Origin: Pseudaeromonas sp963677375
GTDB lineage: Bacteria > Pseudomonadota > Gammaproteobacteria > Enterobacterales > Aeromonadaceae
DNA length: 64,000 nt
Assembly: GCA_963677375.2 (NCBI GenBank)
Contig: CAXXIF010000012.1
Location: 1-64,000 of the forward strand
Direction: 5' to 3'
How positions within the stretch are numbered: the first letter of the stretch is position 1; every line of letters starts with the position of its first letter. This document shows positions 1-8,979 of this stretch, in pieces. Both the position numbers and the translations under genes were made by a program. A model generated the notes under the pieces. That model was not told the DNA's origin and did not search any database. It saw only the letters and a list, made by a program, of their open reading frames with translations.

Positions 1-202
1 CCGGGGAGTGCCACTGGTGAACCATTCCATTTTGATACATCTGCCCATGGAGGGCAGGAAGCGAATGCCCATCCGGCGACCGCCGTCATCCAGCGCCATG
101 GCGTTGTCGCATCCCTGGTGCCAGCGGCTCTTGACTCCCCTCTCGGAGGTTCCAGATGCCGAGGCGGACGAGTCAACGGTGGGATGCTCCTGGCCATGAC
201 CC
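1..202 (+). other. Unassigned left edge, probably broken 5' part of vasJ
   Basis: No single reading frame here gives a recognisable protein. All three forward frames show either stops or composition unlike the downstream gene. By position this should hold the vasJ amino terminus or the end of a preceding type VI gene, but I cannot assign it. Confidence 0.3.
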
Positions 203-1566
203 TCGCTGGAATATATCGACACGGCCCTGCTGAAACTGGGCACCCTCCAGCATGCCCAAGTGGACACAGCACGAGTCTGTGAATGTGCCCTGCAATTGCT
301 GGAGAGCCGAGCAAGGATTTGCGTCTGCTGACCCAACTGCTGCGCGCCCTGTTACAAGCGGCGGGGAGCGAACAACTACTGCTCGCCCTGCAGTTGCTAT
401 CGCTCTGGTTGGCAGAATTTGGCCCCCAACAACAGGTTCCTCCCCCCGCGACCCGCCAGCGACTTCTGGAACAGAATCTGGATCGCTTGCAGGGCGCCTG
501 TGCGCGCCTGACCACCCAGCTCAGTCCGTGCCAGCAGCATGCTCTGCGCGAACAAGCCTCCCGTCTCGAAGCCCTCTGCCTGGCGCAGTTTCCAGAACTT
601 GCCACAGCGACTGACAAACTCGGACGCCAGATAGCTGGGCTTATCGTTCAGGCTGCAGATACCACCCAGTTGCTGGCGTCGCCAGCTCCCCTCCCTCATT
701 CAACGACCTGTACCAGCGCGGCGATGGGCGACATAGGCCCGGCCAACGACGCCAGCATCTCCCGGAAGCCAGATAGCTTCGCCCCCCAGTCAACCGATAG
801 GGATGCACTCCTCGAGCAGCTATCGGCGGCGAGCCCTCTCCACCCCAAAGCTTGGCGCCAGACGCTATGCGCTCTGGCGAGCCACTTGATTGCCCTGCAC
901 CCGACTCAACCGATCGGCTATCGCATGCGGCGCTACGCCATCTGGTACGCGATCGATGCCCTGCCCCAGCATATACAAAACCGGACGGCACTGGCCGCCC
1001 CGGCTGCGGATCGGGTGTATGACTACCAACGGCGCTTGCAGCAGCCCGACCCGGAGCTATGGCGCGACATCGAGCAGAGTCTGACCCTGACGCCGTTCTG
1101 GTTGGTCGGCCATTGGTTATCCGCGCAAGTGGCAACGCATCTGGGCTACCAGGCGATAACCCAGGCCATCGCTCAGGAGTTACGTCAGTTTCTGCGGCGC
1201 CTGCCGGGGCTGGAACAGTTGCAGTTTGCCGATGGCTCCCTGCTACTGCCGCCAGAATGTGCCAGTTGGCTGCACGGGAGTCGCGGGGTTGAAGCGATGA
1301 CAGCTGCAGTGCCTATCCCGTATCAGGATCTGGATAGCATTGAAGCGGCGCTACGGGGTAGCACCCAGTTCCGGGAGCAATTTCACCTGCAACTGGCATT
1401 CGCCCAGGAGCTGGAGCGACAACAAAAAACGGCCCTCGCCAGTCACTATTACCGGTTGCTGCACCAGAGCGCCCAGCGGGTGACATTGGCGGAGTGGCAG
1501 CCCGAGATCTTGGCCCTGCTGGCAGATCACAGCCAGCGCAGTCCCACGCCGGAACGGCACTATTAG
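203..1566 (+). pseudogene. vasJ: VasJ/TssA-like type VI secretion protein, frame-broken and 5' incomplete
   Basis: The family (VasJ, ImpA/TssA-like) helps assemble the type VI secretion sheath and baseplate. The long frame from 283 to 1566 begins in the middle of the conserved amino-terminal helical region. The family-like start of that region, with the residues EYIDTALLKLGTLQHAQVD, lies in another frame from 203 to about 309. Adding one base near 309 joins it to SKDLRLLTQLLRALLQ. A second frame break near 198-202 cuts the reading again, because frame 3 just upstream ends in DAPGHD. The carboxyl half (about residues 180-420 of the long frame) looks intact and ends 12 bases before vasK. Either this is a decaying gene or the sequence carries indel errors. 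The family assignment is fairly safe and the true start was not found. Confidence 0.65.
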
Positions 1567-1578
1567 GAAACGACCACA

Positions 1579-4500
1579 GTGAAATTACCATTCCATCGTC
1601 TCCAGCTCAGCACCTTTGCGACCCGTGCCCCTGGGGATCTCCGGTACTGGCGTTGGGCCGCCACATTCTGGTGTCTGAGCCTGCTCTCGCTCTGGACTCT
1701 GGGGCCCCATTGGTCCGCCTTGCACGACTGGCAACATCGCTGGCTGTGTACCCAATTCTGGCTCTGGGTGCTGATTGCAGCCATAGCCCTGTTTGCCTAC
1801 CGACGCAGCATTCAGTCCCCAGCGGCTGTAACTTGGATGCACGACCCCAAATCGGCACACCCGCGAGACTCGCTTGTTGGGCTCCATGCCGTTCCGGGCG
1901 CTCACAAGAAACCCTGCTACTTGCTGCTCAACCCGATGGCGGTTGACGCCGAAGGGTGGTTACAGCAGGTCAATCCGCTGCTCCCCGCCTATCGCCACCG
2001 CCAAACTTGCCCGACGGATTGGCCGGTCTGGTATGGCAAATATGCCACCCTGATCCAGCCTAAATCCCAAGAAATACCAGCCGGAGCATTCCCCGACGAT
2101 CCCTCATGGCTCTCGCTCTATGCCGAGCTGCGCCGTGCCCGCCCTCGCCAACCGCTTCACGGCATCATACTGCTGCTGCATCCGGGTCGCTGGCTCGGAG
2201 CCGAACAGGAATCACAACCTGCCGTTATCCAGACGCTTATTCAGCGGTTGGAGGAGATCGCCGAGCAGTTGCAGATCCGTCCTCTGCTCTATTGCTATGT
2301 TACCCACCTGGCAACGATGGAGGGCTACGGCAGTTGGTTACAAGAGCTCAAAGACCATCCTCAGCAGCAACTACTGGGCATCCAGTTCAGTCAGCAAGAG
2401 GCAGCATGGCGAGATGAATTCCGCCAATTCTGGCTGCTGTGGCACGACCAATTGGCCCAGGCATTGCCCCGGCTATGGCTCACTCATACCGAGGTATCCA
2501 CCCGCGCCAATCTCTTCCGTTTCCAGCAACAGTTGCAGAGTCTGGAACACGGCATCAGTCACTGGCTGGAGCAGCTACTAGCTGCCACGAACAGTATCCA
2601 ACTGCGGGGCTGCTATCTTGGCAACCATGGAGGCCACACCATCCCCGGAGAGCCTTTCACTTCAGATCCACATCCAACGGAAAACCTCAGTGCGGCCATC
2701 GACCGTCGCTATCAGTTGACAAAAAATGATAGCGCCGTGAGCCACAACGATGTCGGGACTCCCAGTTTTATCACCCGCTTCTTGAGCGATGCGGTATTAC
2801 CGGAATCCGCTCTGGCACCCAGAGCCGCCAATGACCGACGACGCCAGCAGTGCCATCGCCGAAGCATGCTGCTGGGGATGTTCGCCTGCAGTGTGGCGCT
2901 GCTGGTGGGCTGGCAATATTTTTATCACCTCAACCGGACTCGCGGTGACCAGTTACTCGCGACACTGGCCAGCGAACAGCCGCTTGGATTGGCGGTCCAA
3001 TCCCCTAGAGAGACATCCCTTACCCAGCGGCTGCTGGCACTGGATCGGTTGCTGGCGGTACAAGATGAGTGGCCCAACCCATCGACTCGTTCATGGTTCC
3101 GCGACCTACACGAAATGGGGCTCGCGCAAGGGAGCAGGTTGCGTAGCGGCGTGCAGCAACGCTATTTGAACCAGTTAGATACCAGCCTGCTGCCCAGCCT
3201 GATGGCCGTTTTGCAACGCCATATGGCGGCGGCCGAACCGGGCAGCGTGGAAAAATTGCAACTACTGACCCTGATACGGATTCTGGATGATCCGGAAGGG
3301 CACCATCCGGAGTGGGCCACCCGCTATCTGCAGGAGCATCTGCCAAGTCTGTTCGGCACCCGCAGCACAGACACTCCCGCCCTGAGTCTCGCGGAGCAAC
3401 AACGATTGCTTCACCATGTGCAGCACATGTTGCAGGAAACCGGTTGGGCCAGCCGCCGAGCCGCCGGAGATCGCCAGGCGATTGCTCGCTATGCGCCATT
3501 CGCCAGACCCATTCAACAGGCCCAGCACGAATTACAGGCCATCTCGCCCCCCCTGCGCCTCTATCAGCAACTGAGCCTGATCGCGGCCGGAGAGCTGGGG
3601 CCAGACCTGGATCTCCGCCATCTGCTCCAGCTTGGTAAGCACGATGCCGATGAGGCGATCTCCGCCTTGGAAGAGACCGACTCCATGGCTGACGACGAAC
3701 AACACCCCCCAAAACTCCCGCTGGTGAACAGTGACGGGGCGGCGTTACAGATACCCTCCTTGTTTACCCTCCGCGGATGGCAATTTCTGAACGCTCAGGA
3801 ACCAGGATTGCTACAACAGGCCGCTCTGGACGGCTGGGTGCTTGGGGAAACATCCAGCATCGAACTGACTGGCGCACAGCAACAATCAATACTGCAGCAA
3901 GTCCGCCAACTGTACCGGCAACAGGCCAATGCGCATTGGACTGCGGCCCTGGATTCCCTATCGCTGCAACCGGCCCGGAGCAAGGAAGAGTTATTGCAAC
4001 AAGTGGCGCAGTTCACCCACCCGACACAACCGCTCCAACAATTCTTGCAACGACTCGGCTCGGAGCTGGAAATAGCGCCGCCCCGGCCTACATCAACGCC
4101 CCAGTCATTACCCGAGCAGTCGTTATCGGATCAGGCTCTTCTGCCCACACAATCGAGCCTGACAGCAGTTCCTGTACTGCAACCGCTGATGGCGTTTCTG
4201 CAGCCACAGGGCGAGCAAGCACCGGCCATCCAGCAGTTGCACCAGAACCTGCTCGCCGTGCAGCAGTACTTGTTACCACTCCTGGCCGGATCGGATCAGG
4301 GACGTGCCGCACTGGCCGCCTTGCAACATACGACAGCCCCCAGCCCGCTTCGGCAGTTGCAACTGAACACCGCCAGCCTCCCGGCTCCTCTGGATGTCTG
4401 GTTTGCGACATGGGCCAACCAGGCCGATGCCCTCTTGAAACAGGAGGCCCTGCAGGCGCTGGATCGCCAATGGCAGCAGCAGGTTGTCAGCGAGTATCAA

Positions 4501-5211
4501 CAACGGATCGCCAATCGCTATCCTTTTGCCCGCAATGCCCATCAGGAGGTGACGCTGGCAGACATGGAGCATTTCTTCGCGCCTCAGGGCACCTTCGATC
4601 AGTTTTATCAGCAGCAACTGGCCCCCTGGCTCGCTGCCGCAGAGCTTGAGTCCGCCCCGGATCGGGACTTGGCAGGTCTCGATGAACCGGGGTCAACGCC
4701 GCATGGCTATCAGGCCCTTCTGGCATCCATCGATCAGGTTGCCCAGATCCGCCACCAACTGTTCAACCCGGAGGGAAAACTGGAGATGAACTTCTGGCTG
4801 CAACCGCTGGCACTCTCGGCCAATAAACGGCGCAGCATTCTGGATCTGGATGGCCAGTTGCTCGATTACAGCCATGATGTGGGATTACCGGTTGCGCTGA
4901 TTTGGCCCAATGCTCCGGACGGTGCAGGAGTCAGCAAGCTGACTCTGATCCCCACCGAGCGGGATCGTTCACCACGCAGCATCACGACCAACGGCCCTTG
5001 GGCACTTTTTCGCCTGTTGCAACAAGGTCACTCACGGGCCATCAACGTCAATGCAAACTCACAGCCAGACGGTGCCATCGACGGTATCGAACTGGAATTT
5101 ACGGTCGAAGGAGGCAGCATGCGTTACAGGCTAAGCACAGCATCTGGTGCGCTCGACATGGATTTGTTCAGTCGCCTCCAACTGCCGGAAACCCTCGATG
5201 ACCCGCGATAA
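1579..5211 (+). CDS. vasK: Type VI secretion membrane-complex protein VasK (TssM/IcmF family)
   Basis: TssM with TssL and TssJ forms the inner-membrane complex that anchors the type VI apparatus. The 1210-residue product fits the family length. Two hydrophobic segments lie near residues 25-75 and a third near 429-448, followed by a long helical periplasmic part rich in Gln and Leu. The carboxyl-terminal domain has the family pattern around residues 1073-1120 (NFWLQPLALSANKRRSILDLDG). The site where many TssM proteins carry a Walker A motif, just after the second membrane segment, reads LLLNPMAVDAEGW, so no P-loop is present. The start is GTG at 1579, preceded by AGGAAA and 12 bases after the vasJ stop, so the two are probably cotranscribed. 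No vasL or vgrG follows; the next gene is on the other strand. Confidence 0.88.
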   Translation: MKLPFHRLQLSTFATRAPGDLRYWRWAATFWCLSLLSLWTLGPHWSALHDWQHRWLCTQFWLWVLIAAIALFAYRRSIQSPAAVTWMHDPKSAHPRDSLVGLHAVPGAHKKPCYLLLNPMAVDAEGWLQQVNPLLPAYRHRQTCPTDWPVWYGKYATLIQPKSQEIPAGAFPDDPSWLSLYAELRRARPRQPLHGIILLLHPGRWLGAEQESQPAVIQTLIQRLEEIAEQLQIRPLLYCYVTHLATMEGYGSWLQELKDHPQQQLLGIQFSQQEAAWRDEFRQFWLLWHDQLAQALPRLWLTHTEVSTRANLFRFQQQLQSLEHGISHWLEQLLAATNSIQLRGCYLGNHGGHTIPGEPFTSDPHPTENLSAAIDRRYQLTKNDSAVSHNDVGTPSFITRFLSDAVLPESALAPRAANDRRRQQCHRRSMLLGMFACSVALLVGWQYFYHLNRTRGDQLLATLASEQPLGLAVQSPRETSLTQRLLALDRLLAVQDEWPNPSTRSWFRDLHEMGLAQGSRLRSGVQQRYLNQLDTSLLPSLMAVLQRHMAAAEPGSVEKLQLLTLIRILDDPEGHHPEWATRYLQEHLPSLFGTRSTDTPALSLAEQQRLLHHVQHMLQETGWASRRAAGDRQAIARYAPFARPIQQAQHELQAISPPLRLYQQLSLIAAGELGPDLDLRHLLQLGKHDADEAISALEETDSMADDEQHPPKLPLVNSDGAALQIPSLFTLRGWQFLNAQEPGLLQQAALDGWVLGETSSIELTGAQQQSILQQVRQLYRQQANAHWTAALDSLSLQPARSKEELLQQVAQFTHPTQPLQQFLQRLGSELEIAPPRPTSTPQSLPEQSLSDQALLPTQSSLTAVPVLQPLMAFLQPQGEQAPAIQQLHQNLLAVQQYLLPLLAGSDQGRAALAALQHTTAPSPLRQLQLNTASLPAPLDVWFATWANQADALLKQEALQALDRQWQQQVVSEYQQRIANRYPFARNAHQEVTLADMEHFFAPQGTFDQFYQQQLAPWLAAAELESAPDRDLAGLDEPGSTPHGYQALLASIDQVAQIRHQLFNPEGKLEMNFWLQPLALSANKRRSILDLDGQLLDYSHDVGLPVALIWPNAPDGAGVSKLTLIPTERDRSPRSITTNGPWALFRLLQQGHSRAINVNANSQPDGAIDGIELEFTVEGGSMRYRLSTASGALDMDLFSRLQLPETLDDPR

Positions 5212-5268
5212 TGGGTCATCAAAAGAGCTCGGCTGAGGAGATAAGTTTGCAAACAGCGGCGGCTGGAT

Positions 5269-5457
5269 TCAGCAGCGATTCTTCTTGGCCTGACCCGGAG
5301 GGCAGAAACCTCCGTTGCCGGAGTGACCATCCCCGACGCTGATACGGGTGTCCCCCACCTCGATGTCCGCCCGACGGACACGAACCGGATCATCGGAAGC
5401 ACAACCGCTGATCACCACCATCAAGATGGCACTGGCTAAGAGTTGAAGCATATTCAT
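5269..5457 (-). CDS. Small lipoprotein of unknown function
   Basis: A 62-residue product with a classic lipoprotein signal: a hydrophobic stretch at residues 4-17 and a lipobox ISGC with the lipidated Cys at 19. The mature part is only about 44 residues, charged and Gly-rich, ending in FCPPGQAKKNRC. Its two further cysteines could form a disulfide. I chose the ATG at 5457 because it starts the signal peptide directly. The gene lies downstream of lpdA on the same strand, beyond a hairpin at 5477-5502, and converges on vasK. I do not recognise the family. The mature sequence suggests a cell-envelope accessory protein, but no function can be named. Confidence 0.6.
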   Translation of the reverse strand: MNMLQLLASAILMVVISGCASDDPVRVRRADIEVGDTRISVGDGHSGNGGFCPPGQAKKNRC

Positions 5458-5476
5458 ACTGCCCCCCAGAAACGAC

Positions 5477-5502
5477 AAGGCGACTCCGGAAGGAGTCGCC
5501 TT
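5477..5502 (-). terminator. Probable terminator of the pdh operon
   Basis: A perfect 11-bp stem (AAGGCGACTCC / GGAGTCGCCTT) closes a GGAA loop, 42 bases beyond the lpdA stop. On the minus strand only a weak T-rich run follows, so termination may be partial and some transcript may read into the small lipoprotein gene. Confidence 0.6.
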
Positions 5503-5543
5503 GAGTATAACCAATCAGTCGACGCTCAGACTGAAAGAGGGGA

Positions 5544-6971
5544 TCAGCGCTTTTTCGCCTTGGCGTTTGGCAGGTCGGTGATCGAGCCTTCAAACACTTC
5601 GGCAGCCAAACCGACCGACTCATGCAAGGTCGGGTGGGCATGGATGGTCAGCGCTATATCTTCGGCATCGGCACCCATTTCGATGGCCAGGCCGATTTCA
5701 CCCAACAACTCACCGCCATTGGTGCCGACAATAGCACCACCGATCACCCGGCCGGAGGACTTGTCGAAGATCAGCTTGGTCATGCCGTCGGCACAATCCG
5801 AGGCAATAGCGCGACCGGAGGCCGCCCACGGGAACACGGAGGTTTCATAGCTGATGCCTTGTTGCTTGGCTTCTTTCTCGGTCAGACCGACCCACGCAAT
5901 TTCTGGTTCGGTATAGGCGATAGACGGAATCACCTTAGGATCGAAGTAATGCTTCTTGCCAGCGATAACTTCGGCCGCCACATGCCCTTCATGCACCCCT
6001 TTGTGTGCCAGCATCGGTTGACCGACGATATCGCCGATGGCGAAGATGTGCGCCACATTGGTCCGCAGTTGCTTGTCGACCTCGATGAAACCCCGTTCGG
6101 TGACGGCAACACCGGCCTTCTCGGCATCCAGCATCTTGCCATTCGGCACCCGACCCACAGCGACCAGTACGCTGTCATAGCGAACCGGTTCTGCCGGTGC
6201 ATGCTTGCCTTCAAAGGAGACATACAGGCCATCGGCCCGGGCTTCAACAGCCGTCACCTTGGTTTCCAGCATCAGGTTGAACTTGCCCTCAACCCGCTTG
6301 GTGTAAACCTTGACCACATCCTTATCGGCGGCCGGAACCAGTTGATCGGCAAACTCGACCACGTCGATCTCGGCACCCAGAGCTGAATAGACGGTGCCCA
6401 TTTCCAGACCGATAATGCCGCCGCCCAGGACCAGCAACTTGCCAGGAACGGTTTTGAGCTCCAGCGCATCGGTCGAATCCCAAACCCGTGGATCATCATG
6501 GGGAATAAACGGCAACTTCACCGGACGGGAACCCGCGGCTATGATGGCGTTGTCGAAATTGACCACTGTCTTGCTGCCATCGGCAGCCGTGACTTCCAGG
6601 CTGTGGGACGCGGTGAACTTGGCGACGCCATTGACCACCTGCACCTTGCGCTGTTTGGCCATGCCGGCCAGACCGCCCGTCAGCTTGCCAACAACCTTTT
6701 CCTTCCACAGACGGATCTTGTCGATATCGGTATGTGGCTCACCGAAGACGATGCCGTGGGCCGCTAGGGCCTTGGCTTCTTCAATCACCTTGGCCACATG
6801 CAACAGGGCCTTGGAGGGGATACAACCAACGTTCAGACAGACACCACCCAGGGTGCTGTAACGTTCGATCAATACGGTGTCGAGCCCCAGGTCGGCACAG
6901 CGAAACGCTGCGGAATAACCGGCAGGGCCTGCGCCCACCACCACCACCTGAGTTTTAATTGGATTGCTCAT
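5544..6971 (-). CDS. lpdA: Dihydrolipoamide dehydrogenase (E3)
   Basis: A flavoprotein that reoxidises the dihydrolipoyl groups of the pyruvate and 2-oxoglutarate dehydrogenase complexes and the glycine cleavage system, passing electrons to NAD+. The FAD-binding GAGPAG motif is at residues 13-18. The redox-active pair Cys45/Cys50 lies in GGVCLNVGCIPSK, and the NAD-binding GGGIIGLE follows near residue 180. The catalytic His-Glu pair is in HAHPTLHES near the carboxyl end. The 475-residue length fits the family. Two ATG codons are adjacent; the second (6971) sits 5 bases from AGAGG and matches the usual amino terminus better. It is the last gene of the pdh operon, about 115 bases after aceF. 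Confidence 0.97.
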   Translation of the reverse strand: MSNPIKTQVVVVGAGPAGYSAAFRCADLGLDTVLIERYSTLGGVCLNVGCIPSKALLHVAKVIEEAKALAAHGIVFGEPHTDIDKIRLWKEKVVGKLTGGLAGMAKQRKVQVVNGVAKFTASHSLEVTAADGSKTVVNFDNAIIAAGSRPVKLPFIPHDDPRVWDSTDALELKTVPGKLLVLGGGIIGLEMGTVYSALGAEIDVVEFADQLVPAADKDVVKVYTKRVEGKFNLMLETKVTAVEARADGLYVSFEGKHAPAEPVRYDSVLVAVGRVPNGKMLDAEKAGVAVTERGFIEVDKQLRTNVAHIFAIGDIVGQPMLAHKGVHEGHVAAEVIAGKKHYFDPKVIPSIAYTEPEIAWVGLTEKEAKQQGISYETSVFPWAASGRAIASDCADGMTKLIFDKSSGRVIGGAIVGTNGGELLGEIGLAIEMGADAEDIALTIHAHPTLHESVGLAAEVFEGSITDLPNAKAKKR

Positions 6972-7087
6972 CATGACCTCTTTTTACATGGGTTGCCGAG
7001 CTGAACGCTTGTTCTACCCGGCAAGCATACAGTCAGTTTGCTTGGTACGCGAAGCAAAGGGGCAGGCTCATGCCTGCCCGGTCACAG

Positions 7088-8969
7088 TTACAGCACCAGA
7101 CGGCGAATATCCGCCAGGGCCCCACTCAGTGTGGTGATGAAGCGGGCGCCATCGGCACCATCAATCACCCGGTGGTCATAGGAGAGCGCCAGCGGCAGTG
7201 TCAGACGCGGCTCGAACTCCTTGCCATTCCACTTCGGTTTGAAGTCCGACTTGGAGACCCCGAGGATCGCCACTTCCGGTGCATTGACGATGGGCGTGAA
7301 GCTGGTACCGCCGATGCCACCCAGACTGGAGATGGTGAAGCAACCGCCCTGCATGTCGGAAGCGGTCAGCTTGCCGTTACGCGCTTTCTTGGAGATCTCG
7401 GCCAGGTCTTGCGACAGCTCGTAGATCCCCTTCTTGTTGACGTCGCGCACCACAGGAACTACCAGACCGTTTGGGGTATCCACCGCCACACCGATATGGA
7501 TGTACTTCTTCATGATGAGCTTGCTGCCATCTTCCGACAGGGAGCTGCAGAAGCGTGGATGCGCTTCCAAAGCCTTGGCCGCCGCCTTCAGGATGAACAC
7601 CAGCGGTGTGATCTTGAAGCCCAACTGTTGCTTGTCGGCGATGACATTCTGTTCCTTGCGGAAGGCTTCCAGATCGGTGATATCGGTCTCGTCGAACTGA
7701 GTCACATGAGGGATCATCACCCAGTTGCGATGCAGGTTCGGACCGGAAATCTTCTGGATCCGGGTCAAATCGATCTCTTCGACGGCACCAAACTTGGCGA
7801 AGTCAACCTTCGGCCATGGCAGTACGCCCAGACCGGAACCGGATGCCGCACCGGCAGCCGGAGCCGATTCGGCACGCTTGATGGCATCCTTGACGTAGGA
7901 CTGCACATCTTCCTTCTGGATTCGGCCCTTACGGCCTGAACCCTTGACCTTGGCTAGGTTGACGCCAAATTCCCGAGCCAGACGACGCACCGCCGGGGAG
8001 GCATGCACATAGGCATCATTGGCGACAAAGTCACCCTTCTCTTCGGCCTTGGCGGCAGCCACAGGCGCTGGTGCGGCAACAGGGGCTGGAGCAGCAGCGA
8101 CCGGAGCGGCGGCAACGACAGGCGCAGCACCTGCAACTTCGAAGGTCATGATGAGGGAGCCGGTGGCGACCTTGTCACCAATGGCAACCTGGATCGCCTT
8201 CACGGTACCGGCAAACGGAGCAGGCACTTCCATGGAGGCCTTGTCGCCTTCCACGGTCAGCAGGGATTGATCGGCTTCGACCACATCACCCACCTTGACC
8301 AGGATCTCAGTCACCGCGACTTCGTCACCGCCGATATCCGGAACCTTGACCGCCTGCTCGGCGCTGACCGCAGCAGCAGGAGCCGGGGCTGGCGCGGCAG
8401 CAGCAGGGGCGACAACGGCGGCCGGAGCGGCACCCGCGATTTCGAATACCATGATCAGGGAGCCGGTAGCGACCTTATCACCGGTCGCAACCTGGATGGA
8501 TTTCACCGTGCCGGCAAACGGCGCCGGGTACTTCCATCGAGGCCTTGTCGCCTTCCACGGTCAGCAGGGATTGATCGGCTTCGACCACATCACCCACCTT
8601 GACCAGAATTTCGGTCACAGCGACTTCATCACCACCGATATCCGGAACATGCACATCCTGCACAGCGGCAACCGCTGGCGCAGCAGGAGCGGCCACAGGG
8701 GCGGCGACCACCGGAGCCGGAGCGGCGGCTGCCGCTCCCACTGTTTCAAATTCCATGATCAGAGAGCCGGTATTCACCTTGTCGCCAATGGCAATCTTGA
8801 TGGCTTTGACCACACCCGCTTGGGGGGATGGAACTTCCATGGAGGCCTTGTCGCCTTCCACGGTCAGCAGGGATTGATCCGCTTCCACGGCATCCCCCAC
8901 CTTGACCAGAATTTCGGTTACTGCGACTTCGTCACCGCCGATATCCGGCACATAAATTTCGATAGACAT
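7088..8969 (-). CDS. aceF: Dihydrolipoamide acetyltransferase (E2) with three lipoyl domains; one-base frame break
   Basis: The core of the pyruvate dehydrogenase complex; it transfers acetyl groups from lipoyl-lysine to CoA. Three lipoyl domains in tandem each carry the GDKASMEVP motif (first lipoyl Lys at residue 41), joined by Ala/Pro-rich linkers. A peripheral-subunit-binding domain with ASPAVRRLAREFGV follows. The catalytic domain ends with the active-site SYDHRVIDGADG. Reading is broken in the second lipoyl domain. An extra G in the run at 8526-8528 turns EVPAPFAGTVK into a false EVPGAVCRHGE. With one base removed the gene encodes 626 residues, close to the 630 of E. coli AceF. The rest is intact, so a sequencing error is more likely than decay. 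aceE ends 10 bases upstream of its ATG. Confidence 0.9.
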
Positions 8970-8979
8970 TCCCATCCCC

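Noticed and set aside
8..199. 63-codon frame at the left edge
   Set aside because: Its product resembles nothing and ends at a stop that lies inside the reconstructed vasJ reading; it is probably an artefact of the frame breaks.
5622..6386. 254-codon frame opposite lpdA, and similar ones opposite aceE, aceF and murD
   Set aside because: These mirror the codon periodicity of the real minus-strand genes and have no ribosome site or family similarity.
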